Positions 54,201 through 63,480 of a DNA stretch of 64,000 nt are shown one piece after another. A model generated the notes under the pieces. It searched no databases. It was not told the origin of the DNA and was given only the letters and a program-made list of their open reading frames with translations. Position 1 is the first letter of the stretch. Each line of letters begins with the position of its first letter. This DNA comes from Pseudopyrenochaeta lycopersici. Lineage: Eukaryota; Ascomycota; Dothideomycetes; Pleosporales; Pseudopyrenochaetaceae. The stretch covers positions 992,001 through 1,056,000 of the forward strand of contig NHZP01000019.1 of assembly GCA_003313425.1 (NCBI GenBank), given 5' to 3'. Position numbers and translations under genes: made by a program.

Positions 54201-54627
54201 GGACATGGCGTCGAGCATATTACTTTATGTAGATCGGTATTACCCCTTTGATCGTGATGATCGATCGAAGCCATGCACCGCGTCAGCGTATCCTACCATG
54301 ATACTCTCAGCAGGCTTGATGAAAGCGTGGGTGAACTGCCGTGTCCCCACGTACTTTTCGGAGTTCAAAAACATGCTGGGAACGCTGGAGGCGCAGTTGG
54401 ATATTGAGGGCGGGCCGTTTATAGCAGGCCGCCGTTTCAGTATAGCGGATTGTTACATCTGGCCCATTCTGGACGAGCTGGTTGTTGGATATGACGGCTG
54501 GACTGAAGAGGCTTTTCCTTGCTTGACCGAGTATTATAGGACGACGTGGAAGAAGAAGGCATGTGTTAAGAAATTAAGAGACAAGCTGCCGGAGGTGCGA
54601 AAGACTGTTGGAGGTAGCGAGGAGTGA
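51220..54627 (+). CDS. Isochorismatase-like / AlkB-like dioxygenase / GST-like three-domain fusion, 1135 aa
   Basis: One uninterrupted exon. Residues ~20-290: isochorismatase-like hydrolase (HQALLVIGLQNDF with the Asp; ELYICGCITNVSVLATVIDAARHG; IEDCLGFR). The usual nucleophile Cys position is Ser (NVSV). Residues ~290-630: disordered, with an EPKNEPTNEPTDK run and a KPKKKKKKDGD basic patch. Residues ~635-920: AlkB-like 2-oxoglutarate/Fe(II) domain, with ISEHSDKT (HxD iron ligands), KWLHGI (second His) and RISLTFR (2OG-binding Arg). Residues ~935-1115: GST-like, with FIAGRRFSIADCYIWPIL in the C-terminal helical domain. The fusion is continuous and in good coding composition, so it is not an artefact. 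A repair or detoxification role is inferred only. ATG at 51232 is an alternative start. Confidence 0.9.
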   Translation: MVSKMSSLMDLVSQNQPHFQTHQALLVIGLQNDFVLPDGRLPVNIKKGFLERIQVLIPKFRQLNGNVIWVQTLYEADRIANDANTGEGDALVVGGLIDGDESSTEGGDEELAKDAKDLPPAQSKTSKHKQRALDLLKRVSARRKTIPREVARASAEQDDELFLLKTEKKTPACVPDTYGAQFADVIARQFELPADMVIRTTHYSAFQGTNLLMTLRAKLVTELYICGCITNVSVLATVIDAARHGVKINVIEDCLGFRKQSRHDLALKRMDEFFDAYLVNSTEILERDPPATPPQKQSTSPNGSRKGSKGSDKPIEALLGKMSLNDDGRPASRTSNPRSPTRVLSGKQRTLSLVSVAESRKTAQSATGSIPEPITEPKNEPTNEPTDKQFADMLVKGASVAGAQEPTPDKERKETNLVKTKIRMRSKPKKKKKKDGDNSKENVESVPANGEPSTADRQGTAEAATATQPATSPPTEPQRNPQITKAESTLNLRDKDLRQQALKSVASVPVLSTKASGEEKERNRLSDLSDRVRLSLSRAPKSEAASESKKGPSGATTKASSTPAKVEDKSTRPVNAKVLETVAAKPTPAPSVEAPVSKTTEPQAPTRAAPLIPAQSAKSSTMGKNSKLQSLATLPVLGPGDTIAEGDSRIITDFFPADLNHPTDPSRPLRDLIFTQLYNEVRWQKMLHQQGEVPRLVCCQGAFGEDGSMPVYRHPTDQTLPLLHFSPKVQVIRKQAEKLVGHPLNHVLIQLYRSGNDYISEHSDKTLDIVKGSSIVNVSFGAQRTMRLRTKKTSAPKADEEKKDDDSQRITQRVAMPHNSMFVLGLKSNEKWLHGIMADKRLISERSEPETAFNGIRISLTFRHIGTFLDAKESTIWGQGATAKEHRDAADVINGDEEENERLIRAFSRENHQNEFPWDEHYGPGFDVLHLHPPSADQPILFASNNNIETRQAQMCLSEAKIAYTLIDAPALEKAFEVDRQVAFRDNDVLHTEVDMASSILLYVDRYYPFDRDDRSKPCTASAYPTMILSAGLMKAWVNCRVPTYFSEFKNMLGTLEAQLDIEGGPFIAGRRFSIADCYIWPILDELVVGYDGWTEEAFPCLTEYYRTTWKKKACVKKLRDKLPEVRKTVGGSEE

Positions 54628-55500
54628 TAGGTTTAAGATTGTAGAGGCGTTTGGGTTCTTGCATAGCTTCAGCGGTAATGGAATACTCTCATAAATCTGA
54701 GCATATACTGATGCAATGCTTGTCAACGTGCTCGATGTCGTTGCGTTCATTTTGTGAAGCAGAAGGAATTATTAGGGTTATTTACAGGTCAGGGCAGATT
54801 CTCCAGCCCAGAAGTGAACGAGGACAAATGCGAAGTCGGATTCTTCAATGCAGGGCTTGCAGTGATTGCTACTAAGTATGGTGAACTAAACGCAAAGAGC
54901 ACTTCTGCCCTAAGAAAATGCTAGCTGTGAAATATTAAAAGTAATCTGATAGTTTCTCATGGTCTAGTCCTTGGAATTGCCATACTAAAATACATGTTGT
55001 CAGTTTGGAGCAAGTGTTTACACTCTGTTGGAGTTCTTCCATTGAGAAAAAAGACTCAAGTGAAAGGTTAGGTGCATAAGACCATATTCATAATTCTATC
55101 TCCCAATCCCCTGTCTTCTTACTTCTCTCTTTTAGTTATTCAGATCCATCGGAGAAAGTCAAAGGTCATGTGACCCAAAACCTCCCCTGTCACAAGCACA
55201 CATCTGGTAGTGATCAAAAAGCCGCTAAACCCCATCCATCGAACCTCGGTACCTTCACACCTCCCCCCATCCACGACCAGCCGACTCGCCCGCGCATGTC
55301 ATCAACACCCGCCAACAACATTTTAACTTTCTCCCACAATCCAGATCCTATACTGGCACAACTTCTCCCGCTAGTACATCTATCCACGCAGCAGCCGCAC
55401 CGAGGACAAACAGCCGTTTCGAGTTGGCAAAAGAGCAGGGAAAGGTGGAATACACGTTTACTAAAACAAACAAGATATACGCGAGCTGGTTGACGACGAG
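54628..55500. other. Intergenic region
   Basis: 870 bp. A plus-strand ORF (55170-55493) abuts the next gene but is Pro/His/Ser-rich with no domain, and is more likely leader sequence. Confidence 0.4.
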
Positions 55501-56682
55501 ATGGCAGATACCTATCAGAAGGAGTTTTTCAACGTTTCGTTTCCGGCCGAGTATGTGGCGCATGTTGAGATTAATCGGCCGGAGAAGATGAATGCGTTTA
55601 AAGAGGTGTGAGTATAAGATTATTTGTTTTCTATTGTCTACGCGAGGATTGGCTTCTATTACGCTCTTCCGGCATTTGACTACGTTCTCTTTCATATGGC
55701 GATATGAAGATGGAAGATCTTCCTCATTCATACCCTTCTCCCCTGCCTACGAAAGCAGTTGCATATCATTCCAAGATCGATTTGGGTCTGAACTGTTCAT
55801 TTCGACTATACTACATTATAACCATCTAACAATTCCAGCATGTGGCTAAACCTCAGCGCCATCTTCCGCAAACTGTCGCATGACCCCAATGTCCGCGCCG
55901 TCATCCTAACCGGCGCTGGCGAGCGCGCCTTCACCGCTGGCCTGGACGTGCAAGCCGCATCAGGCGGCGCCCTGAGCACGACGGGCGAGGACGCTGCCCG
56001 CACCGCTGCGATCCTGCGGCGTCATATTCTCGAGTTCCAGGACTGCATTACGGATATTGAGAAGTGCGAGAAGCGTGCGTCTATTCCTCCTTTCGTAGCT
56101 CTTGTTTTTTTATTCATGTTGCTAATGTTACACAGCTGTCATTGCTGTGTTACATGGTATCAGTTTCGGCCTGGCGATGGATATGAGCTTAGCGTGTGAT
56201 ATCCGCGTGTCCACAGCTGACGCGAAGATGAGTGTCAAGGAGGTTGATATTGGGATTGCTGCCGATATTGGCACGTTATCACGGCTACCACACTCTGTAG
56301 GCAATATGTCGTGGGTCAAGGACGTTTCACTCTCTGCGCGCATCTTCGGTTCTGAGGAAGCACTACGAGTCGGACTCGTGAGTTCGGTATACAAGAACAA
56401 GACCGAAGCGGTGTCAGAGGTCAGTACCTCATGATTTATAGATACTAGTGATGGATACTAATCTTCGACTAGGCATTGAAGCTAGCGAGTTTGATTGCCT
56501 CAAAATCGCCGGTTGCAACCTTCGGCACAAAAGAAATCATCAACTACTCGCGAGACAGGACGGTGGCCGATGGATTGAACTATACTGCAATCTGGAATGC
56601 AGCCATGTTGCAGACGCAGGATGTTAAGGATGCCATGTTAAGTGGGCTTCAAAAGCGGACACCCAAGTTTAGCAAGCTGTAA
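55501..56682 (+). CDS. Peroxisomal enoyl-CoA hydratase/dienoyl-CoA isomerase, 278 aa
   Basis: Exons 55501-55607, 55839-56074, 56136-56419 and 56473-56682; introns 231, 61 and 53 bp. Crotonase-fold signatures: VEINRPEKMNAFKEVMWLNL across intron 1, VILTGAGERAFTAGLDVQ (first oxyanion-hole segment), PVIAVLHGISFGLAMDMSLACDIR (second), then KEVDIGIAADIGTLSRLP with the acidic residues found in delta3,5-delta2,4-dienoyl-CoA isomerases. The protein ends in FSKL, a perfect PTS1 peroxisomal import signal. It should serve beta-oxidation of unsaturated fatty acids in peroxisomes. The start at 55501 is set by the first exon's match to the family N-terminus. Confidence 0.9.
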
Positions 56683-56953
56683 ATGTAGGCAGCTGAAATA
56701 TAGATAGCAGCTGTAATATAGACAGCAGCTGCAATACAGACATCACTAGAAAAATCAAGGTGGTCATGGAATTGTTATGAGTTGGTAATTTTCATTGCCT
56801 CTGAGCGCCTGGAAGTGCTGAATATCGGAAGAGAATTGACCATGCCCAAAACCCATCCCGCATGAGCGTCACTCATAAACCATGGCATACTACAGAAGAT
56901 GTGGAATCGTGATTTTCCCATATACGCCCCGACTCTAGCTCATCGCACTAAAT

Positions 56954-58237
56954 CTATCCCCTCGCCATGACACCCCAGCAGCGAATGCGGTTGTCAGTGT
57001 ATCCAGCGAACAGGGTCTGGCCGTCGGCGCTCCAGGCCAAGGAGACGCACTCGGGCTCCCGGCTCTTCTTGCCAACCTCCATGTACTCGGGCTTCAGCTC
57101 GTCAACCTTGCTCTTCTTCTCGAGGTCGAAGATGATGATGCTGGAGGCGGTGGCGGCGCACAGCCAGTAGCGGTTGGGGGAGAAGACAAGGGCGTGGATC
57201 TCATCGCCGGCGGAGAGAGAGTAGAGGTGCTTGGACTCGTTCAAGTCCCAGAGCATGGTGGTTCCGTCCTTGCCACCGGAGGCGCAGAGGGAGCCATCGG
57301 GCGAGATGGTGACAGTGTTGATGTAGCCGGTGTGACCGATGTGGTCGGTCTGGATGCGGCAGGAAGCGAGTTCCCAAACCTAAGCAGAGTTAGTCTCTGG
57401 TGCAACGCGTATTGAGATATGTTGGTTAAGAATTGTTGTGTCAGGAGTAGGTGAATGTTTGTCTCATAGCCGTAGCTCTGAAGTAGCAAATACTTTAGGA
57501 AATACCAAATCATCATATGGGGAAGTTGATTGGAAAAACAAGAACAAGTAAGATGAGACGCACCTTGACGAGCTTGTCCCAGCCAGCGGAAACGATGACG
57601 GGGTTCTGGGGGTTGGGCGAGAAGCGCACGCACGAGACCCACTCGGTGTGGCCCTTGTCGGTGATGGTGTACTTGCAGTCACCGAGCGTGTTCCAGAGCT
57701 TGATGGTCCGGTCGCGCGAGCCGGAGACGATCTGTCGGTTGTCGGCGGAGAAGGAGACGGACAGGACGTCGTTGGTGTGGCCGACGAAGCGGCGGGTGGT
57801 GGCACCGGTGGAGAGCTCCCACAGGCGGAGGGTCTTGTCCCAGGACGAGGAGAGCGCGTAGGCACCGTCCGAGGAGATGACCTGTGCACGAATTGTCAGC
57901 TCAGCCGTTGTTGCTTCCTAGCCAGCCAATTGCTGCCGGGTGTGGGCTCCACGTACGCAGTCGGAGACAATGTGGGAGTGGCCGTGAAGGCTCCTCTTGG
58001 GGTAGCCGTACGAGGTCTCGTCGCGGGTCAAGTTCCAGATGATGAGCGACTTGTCGCGCGAGCCGGAGAGGAGCATGTTGGGGCTGGCGGCTGTCAGTAT
58101 TGGCCTGCTATCAGGACTGCACGACGACGCGCAATGCAGCTCAGGAATCAGACGCACTTCTCGAGCGAGGTAGCCAGGGAGGTGACCCAGCCGGAGTGGC
58201 CCTCGAGGGTGCCACGGAGAACGAGTTGCTCGGCCAT
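56954..58237 (-). CDS. cpc2: RACK1-type WD40 protein (CPC-2/CpcB/Asc1 orthologue), 316 aa
   Basis: Exons 58237-58158, 58083-57957, 57881-57564 and 57379-56954 join to exactly 316 residues, the typical RACK1 length. It starts [22 protein letters not shown] and contains seven WD repeats (e.g. [44 protein letters not shown]) ending [16 protein letters not shown]1 sits on the 40S ribosomal subunit near the mRNA exit and acts in translation control, cross-pathway amino-acid control and signalling. Intron 3 (57380-57563) is 184 bp, long for this window, and carries a C/D-box snoRNA. Intron 1 has two possible acceptors; CCGCCAG gives the conserved [13 protein letters not shown]. Confidence 0.95.
57436..57521 (-). 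ncRNA. Intronic C/D-box snoRNA, U24/snR24-like
   Basis: On the minus strand inside RACK1 intron 3: C box ATGATGA at 57516-57510, a guide-like TATTTGCTACTT segment at 57492-57481 followed by a CAGA that may serve as D' box, a C'-like ATGAGAC at 57467-57461, and D box CTGA at 57444-57441. The ATTTGCTA core resembles the guide of U24/snR24, and in budding yeast snR24 is encoded in the intron of the RACK1 gene ASC1, so position and sequence agree. U24 guides 2'-O-methylation of large-subunit rRNA. The terminal stem is weak, so the ends are approximate. Confidence 0.7.
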
Positions 58238-58822
58238 GATTGCAGGGAGTGGCTTCTGCTGGGAGATGTCGGGTAGGCGCACTCGGTGTGGTGTATTGGC
58301 AGAAGTTCGAGGTTGAGCTCGTCGTCCCTCTCGAGGAACGGTGCGCACGCTGCAAAATTAAGCGAGTGGTCCGTGCGCTTACTAGCCAATCCGCTCGCCA
58401 CTCCAGCATGCGCTTGTATGGCACCTGCCAGACATGCAGACATACTGCAAGACGCATACACATAATACACTGCCCTGGACATGATAGTAAACATAGACAC
58501 ATACTGTTGCACATATAGACGTACTACTGCCCATGATACCAGACATAACGTCACCCTTGCCCTCCTTGTCACAACTTCCCAACATCTGGTAGTCTTTCTT
58601 CCAATCACTCTTCAATAACACTGTCTCCATTATTAAAGCACGCTGAACATTACAAGGCGTGCACTCCATGATTACTACCAGCTAACTCCGCCAGTATCAG
58701 CCTTAACTCCGTATGCATCAATTCAAATACAAGTACATCCACATCCACATCCACGTCCATGTCGACCACCTACCTTGATACACTGTGAATTTCCCCACAC
58801 AACCCCAAACATCCAACACAAC
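58238..58822. promoter_or_regulatory. Divergent intergenic region of RACK1 and the NmrA-like gene
   Basis: 585 bp between two start codons. It holds a (CATCCA)n-like microsatellite at 58735-58760 (ACATCCACATCCACATCCACG), near the NmrA-like side. Promoters of both genes are expected here. Confidence 0.45.
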
Positions 58823-59764
58823 ATGTCTGCAACAAAAATCCTGCTCCTCGGCGCCGGCGAACTGGGCACAGCATTCCTCCCCCATCTCTCCGCCCTGCCA
58901 AACACCCACATAACACTCGGCGTGACATCGCCGCAGAAACACAGCCACCTCGCCAGCGCCACCGTGCACGTCACAGCACTGGACCTCAGAACCGAGTCCC
59001 CCGCGCTGATTGAGGAATTCTCAAAATACAATATCCTCATCAGTGCCACGGGATTCGGCCAGTCGCCCGAGACCGTCTTGAAGTTGGCAGACGAGGCGCT
59101 GGCTGCGGGCCTCGTTAGGAAGGCACGTGGGCAGGATAGACTGTGGTTTTTCCCCTGGCAGTGGGGCGTCGACTACGACATCACGGGCGATGGGCAGGGA
59201 CTGATGCCGCTGTTTGGCGCGCAAAAAGCTGTGAGAGATTTGTTGCGTGCCAAAGCCTCAGCTAGCAACGTCAAGTGGACGGTGGTGAGCACAGGGATCT
59301 TCATGTCCTTTCTGTTCGAGCCGTTCTGGGGCATCGTCGACACCTCGCAGCTGGCGGCGAGCGGGAAAGTTACAGTCCGCTGTCTGCGCGACTGGCTGCA
59401 CGAAGTCACCGTCACAGACGTGCACGACATTGGCAAGATTCTTGCGTGCATTGTTGCTGGTGACGTCAATGCAGAGAACCGCATCCTGTACGTCTCCGGG
59501 GACACGATACGGTACGGGGAGTTGGCAGACTTGATTGAGCGTGTCACGGAAAAGGAGGTTGTAAGAGAGGAGTGGAGCATTCCCCATCTGGAGGAAGAGC
59601 TTAGAAAGGACCCAGACAACGCCATCAAAAGGTACAGACTAGTGTTTGCGAGAGATGGCGTGCATTGGAACCCAGAGGACTCGGTGAATTATCAGTTGGA
59701 GATAGGAACCTTGGACTTGGACACTTATGCAGAGACGTGGTTCAGCAAGCAGCAGGCAAAGTAG
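58823..59764 (+). CDS. NmrA-like / isoflavone-reductase-type NAD(P)-binding protein, 313 aa
   Basis: Single exon from MSATKILLLGAGELGTAF at 58823 (CACAACATGTC); an upstream ATG at 58775 would put 16 polar residues before the Rossmann strand. The GAGELGTAF nucleotide-binding motif, the LISATGFGQSPE segment, FFPWQWGVDYD and VVSTGIFMSFLFEP match the fungal NmrA/PCBER-like short-chain family. The conserved Lys (FGAQKAVRDLL) sits at the expected place for catalysis in isoflavone-type reductases. These proteins are either reductases or redox-sensing regulators; which one cannot be told here. Confidence 0.82.
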   Translation: MSATKILLLGAGELGTAFLPHLSALPNTHITLGVTSPQKHSHLASATVHVTALDLRTESPALIEEFSKYNILISATGFGQSPETVLKLADEALAAGLVRKARGQDRLWFFPWQWGVDYDITGDGQGLMPLFGAQKAVRDLLRAKASASNVKWTVVSTGIFMSFLFEPFWGIVDTSQLAASGKVTVRCLRDWLHEVTVTDVHDIGKILACIVAGDVNAENRILYVSGDTIRYGELADLIERVTEKEVVREEWSIPHLEEELRKDPDNAIKRYRLVFARDGVHWNPEDSVNYQLEIGTLDLDTYAETWFSKQQAK

Positions 59765-60103
59765 TTGTTATTGGTGAGAAGCGAACGATTACTTCATGGT
59801 GGGGTATGTAATATGGGACTCGCTACATGCACCGTGAGCTGGAGCTGCGAAATCCAAAAGTATTGATACGTACAACTGTATCGAGCTGGAGAGTTTATAG
59901 CACCCCTCTTGGTTCTTAGAGACCACGGCACTTTCGCCGGTCGCTGCACTTCTCCAGTGCTTCCCTTTCCACACAGAAACGCCTCGGGTATATCTTCGCA
60001 TCCTATATCTCCCCCCCTACTGCGCCGCATCATCTGTGAAATCACTCTAGCCAAAGACATTGGCCAAGGCACTCAATCCTCTCTTGTATCCATCAGAATG
60101 CTC
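59765..60103. other. Intergenic region between convergent genes
   Basis: 339 bp, contains the 3' ends of the NmrA-like and U1-C genes. No other feature seen. Confidence 0.35.
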
Positions 60104-60828
60104 CTAACGTCCTGGCGGTCCAGGGGGGAATCTGCCAGGCGGACCCCCAGGCGGCATGCCTGGCATACCACCTGGCACAGGAAAGGGCATCCCTCCAGGT
60201 GGTGAACCTGCGCCGCCAGGTGGTGGAAAGGGAAAAGGCGGCATTCCTGCTGGCGGGCCACCGCCCATGTTTGGCGGTGGAAATGGTGGCATGTTGGGAG
60301 GCATACCGCCAGGGCCCGGAGGCATGTTTGGTGGAGGGAAAGGCGGCATGTTTGGAGGCATGTTGGGTCCAGCTGTGACATGGTTAGATTGGAGTTGGAA
60401 TAGTTGACGTGGATGACTTACGACCTCCTCTACCCATAAATGGCGGGGGCATTCCTGGCATTCCTACATCAAGTCAGCAGTCTGCTTTATCCTGCTTTGC
60501 ACACTCTCGACTCACCTGGCGGTGGGAACCCCGGCATCCCACCCGGCATCCCCATGGGCGGTCCCATGCCCATGCCCGGCATCCCACCCATGGGCCCTCC
60601 AGGAAAGCCTCCACTCAGATTCGCCTGAAACAGCGGGTTCGCCTGTCCCTCTGTGTTGTATGCGTCTGTTATACTGTTGATGACCTGCTGTGTCTGGTCA
60701 CTCGATATCTGCTCGTAGTAGGCCTGGACATTGCGGAGGTGGTTGCGACCGTTGTTGTGCGCTTTCCGCACGCTCATCGAGTCGTGTGTGAGGTAAACAT
60801 CGCAGTAATCGCAGAAGAACTTGGGCAT
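60104..60828 (-). CDS. yhc1: U1 snRNP protein C, 207 aa
   Basis: Exons 60828-60516, 60463-60422 and 60372-60104; introns 52 and 49 bp, the middle exon only 42 nt. It starts [19 protein letters not shown] and forms the C2H2-type zinc finger C6, C9, H24, H30 (KAHNNGRNH) that contacts the U1 RNA/5' splice site duplex. The remaining two thirds are Pro/Gly/Met-rich (repeated GGMPG and PNMPPFPPP), as usual for the U1-C tail. U1-C stabilises pairing of U1 with the 5' splice site, an early step of spliceosome assembly in the nucleus. Confidence 0.93.
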
Positions 60829-61113
60829 GTTGGCGCACTTGGATTGGGTGTGTGGATGGATTCGAGGCTTGGGTATCAGACGCGTCGTAGCGCTCAGAGC
60901 TCGAAGAATCTCAGAAGTCGTCGGTGCTTACTTTCACCGACATCTTGGCGCTCTCCATATATTTCTGTCTTGTAGTAGTAAATTGAGATTCACACATACT
61001 GCAGCGAAAGAAGAATTGCAGGTTCAGAATTGAAATTGCAACTCTGCTTACACATTGGATATTCCATTCTACATACTTGATAACAAAAGAACTCATGGTA
61101 ATAACTTCCCTCT

Positions 61114-63161
61114 CTATCGAGGACCAAATGGTCTCGGCCCAATAATCTGCCTCTTTCCAGCACCAATGCCGCCCAGCTTGTTCTGGTTGTCTCCTCCCAT
61201 GTACCCATATTGGTTTACATCCCAGCTCTGTCCCTGACCGGTTCCTGCATTGGGGTCCTTTGCGGCGTCTTGGAGCGCACGCTGCGACTCTTCCCATTCC
61301 TTCTGACGCTCGCGCTCGCGCTCCATCTCGCGTTCTAGAAGAGACTTGGATGCCCATCCTCCTGCCTTGGTCTTTGCCTGTGAAGCTGCTCTTCGGGCGT
61401 CCTCTCCACGCTGTTCAGATGTTGATGTCAGCTCTACCGGGACGTGAGTCTTCGGTTTCAGAGGAGCCGGGGCCGGGTTCGATGCAAGATAGCGATCAGT
61501 ACGGTTTTGCTTCGCGTATGTAGCTGGGTCGGGAAGCGGCCGGGCCGATGGTTCTGGCTGCGATCGAGGAGGAAGCGATGGTGTGGGCTCGGGAAGTGGG
61601 CGTGCTGGCTGTCTTTGTGTATGGTCCCACTGCTTACGGAGATAGTCACGGTCGTCAGCTTGCGCCCATGACGCTGTGCTGTCCTGCGGCGATGGAGCAC
61701 GTGGCGGCGGTTGCGGTCGAGGCCGGCTTCGTGATCGCTCGCGAGTGCGGCTTTTCGATCGAGAGCGTACCTTCTTGTCCTGCAACCGACCCTCTCGTTC
61801 TTCTTGGTACAGCCGCTCACGCTCCTTTGCTTCCTCAAGCTGCCTCTCTAGCTCCTTTATACGCTCGCGCTCGGCATTGTGCTCCTCGCTCTGGCTGTTC
61901 CGCCTACTCCTTGGCTTGCTAGCCTGGTCGGCCTTGTACTGGCTGAGGAATTGCCCCTTCAGCCTAGCATCGCTTCCAGCGCGCTTCCGCCTCATCTCGG
62001 CATCAATTCTCTGCTGCGCTTCCCGCTCTTCCTGCTGTCGCTGCTCCTCTTCCAGCTTCCACTGCCGCTCCTGCTCCTCCCACTCGCGCTTCTGCTCGTC
62101 GAGTCGCTGTTGCTTTGCCTCTTGCTGCTTGCGTGACTCTTCCTCCCACTTCTGCTCTTCCTCTATTCGCGCACGCTCCTCTTCTGCCTCGCGTTCAACA
62201 CGACGCTTGTGCTCGGCCTCTTCAGCCTGCACGCGCAACCGCTCCTCTTCGGCTGCCTTCTCCTTCCGCTTCCGCTCCTTCTCCGCCAGATTTGGCACAT
62301 GTGGGCCTGCACTAGTAATCTGCCGCCGAGCACCGAATGCGATGCCCTGATTGCCCTGACTGGCACCGCCCATGTACCCATACTGGTGTATGTTCCATGC
62401 CGGCGCTGTGTTTCCCTCGTCAGTCTTCTTACTCCAACTGCTCACGCCGCCTGGTGGCGACTTGGGCATACCATTGGATGTGTAAGATGTGTTTGATCCT
62501 CCCGTGCGCGCTGGGCTGATAGGCTGTTCCGCAGTTGGCCGAGAAAGCGGATTGAAGGTGCTGGAGCCACCGGTGGCGCTGTTTACGCTTGGTCCCCTGC
62601 TGCGACCGAAGCCAGGAGATGTCACAGGTGGACTTGTTAGGCCTCCCCCAGTGGTTGACGGGCTCATCGGTCCACCGCGCTTTGGCCCTATTGTGACTGG
62701 GAAATTGGAGGGGGTTACCGCGTTGGCGACTCGGCTGAATGCGCTTAGACATTGCAGAACTTGGGCTGGGTCTTTGGCTTCATAGAGGTCGACGGTGAGG
62801 AAGCGATCGTGTGCAGGCATGTTTAGCGGTGGCATCTCGCAGACCTTGAGAAACTGTGCAATGTTCTCCATCTGTATAAACGGCATGGCGGATTTCTTGA
62901 ACTTGACACCCGGGCTGGGTACGGCGAGGTTTACGAGTCTACAGAGTTAGCCATATATACGCGTGGCTAGAGAAGAAAACATCGGGCGCCCTACTTGCAC
63001 AAGACGGTGCCATCCTTCAGCACATCCAGGAGGTCTCCCGCAGGCAGCCGCTCGCCCAGGATGAATTCTATCCAAGTCCGGGCTTCGTTGGCGGCTTTTG
63101 GCGTGTATCTGTCCATGCGCAGCTTCCTCATGTCCTGGTCCAGCGAAGTCACGGACGCCAT
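61114..63161 (-). CDS. Calponin-homology protein with two calponin-type repeats, 663 aa
   Basis: Exons 63161-62995 and 62938-61114 (56-bp intron). The CH domain fills residues ~15-140: ARTWIEFILGERLP, DLLDVLKDGTVLCKLVN across the intron, KSAMPFIQMENIAQFLKVC and DLYEAKDPAQVLQCLSA. A calponin-like repeat, IHQYGYMGGASQG with IAFGARRQI, lies near residue 245, and a second copy, VNQYGYMGGDNQ with IGAGKRQI, is at the C-terminus. Between them are a long E/R/Q-rich coiled coil (~280-440), a short RS-rich run (RSRSKSRTRERSRSRPRP) and a Pro-rich stretch. It resembles transgelin/Scp1-type actin-bundling proteins enlarged by a coiled coil, so a cytoskeletal role is likely. Confidence 0.88.
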
Positions 63162-63480
63162 AGTGGGCGGCTTGGGCGCAAACGCGGTTTGTTATGATCT
63201 GGGCCTGAGGGGTCGCTGGTGGTATAATGTGCTATACTGAATAGTCTGAGATGTGCAAGCGATTATGCGCCAGTAGAAGGCGATTCGCAGAGAGGCGTAT
63301 GGCAGCTGTCAGGTCGAATAACACAAAAGTCGCATGCCAGTCGCAAGGAGGGCGACTTGGTCATGGTGGTGGGGGAATGCTTGCAACTTGGGCTGACGCA
63401 CCAGCCGCTCGCTACAACGTCACCGGTCTGCGCGTCGATTTCGCCGCTCACAAATTGCCCGACGCTGTGCACACGACACA
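63162..63480. promoter_or_regulatory. Divergent intergenic region, CH gene and NDUFAF2-like gene
   Basis: 319 bp between opposite start codons; expected to hold both promoters. No named element recognised. Confidence 0.35.

Noticed and set aside
55170..55493. 107-codon ORF just upstream of the enoyl-CoA hydratase
   Set aside because: Pro/His/Ser-rich without domain; family members start at the 55501 ATG and this frame does not join it.
57648..58316. 222-codon plus-strand ORF, Gly/Val/Glu-rich
   Set aside because: Antisense shadow of RACK1 exons, spanning its introns; no independent support.
60156..60407. Gly-rich plus-strand ORF
   Set aside because: Antisense of the Pro/Gly/Met-rich tail of U1-C.
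61676..62350. 224-codon Arg/Ser/Cys-rich plus-strand ORF
   Set aside because: Reverse strand of the E/R/Q coiled coil of the calponin-homology gene; typical shadow of low-complexity coding.
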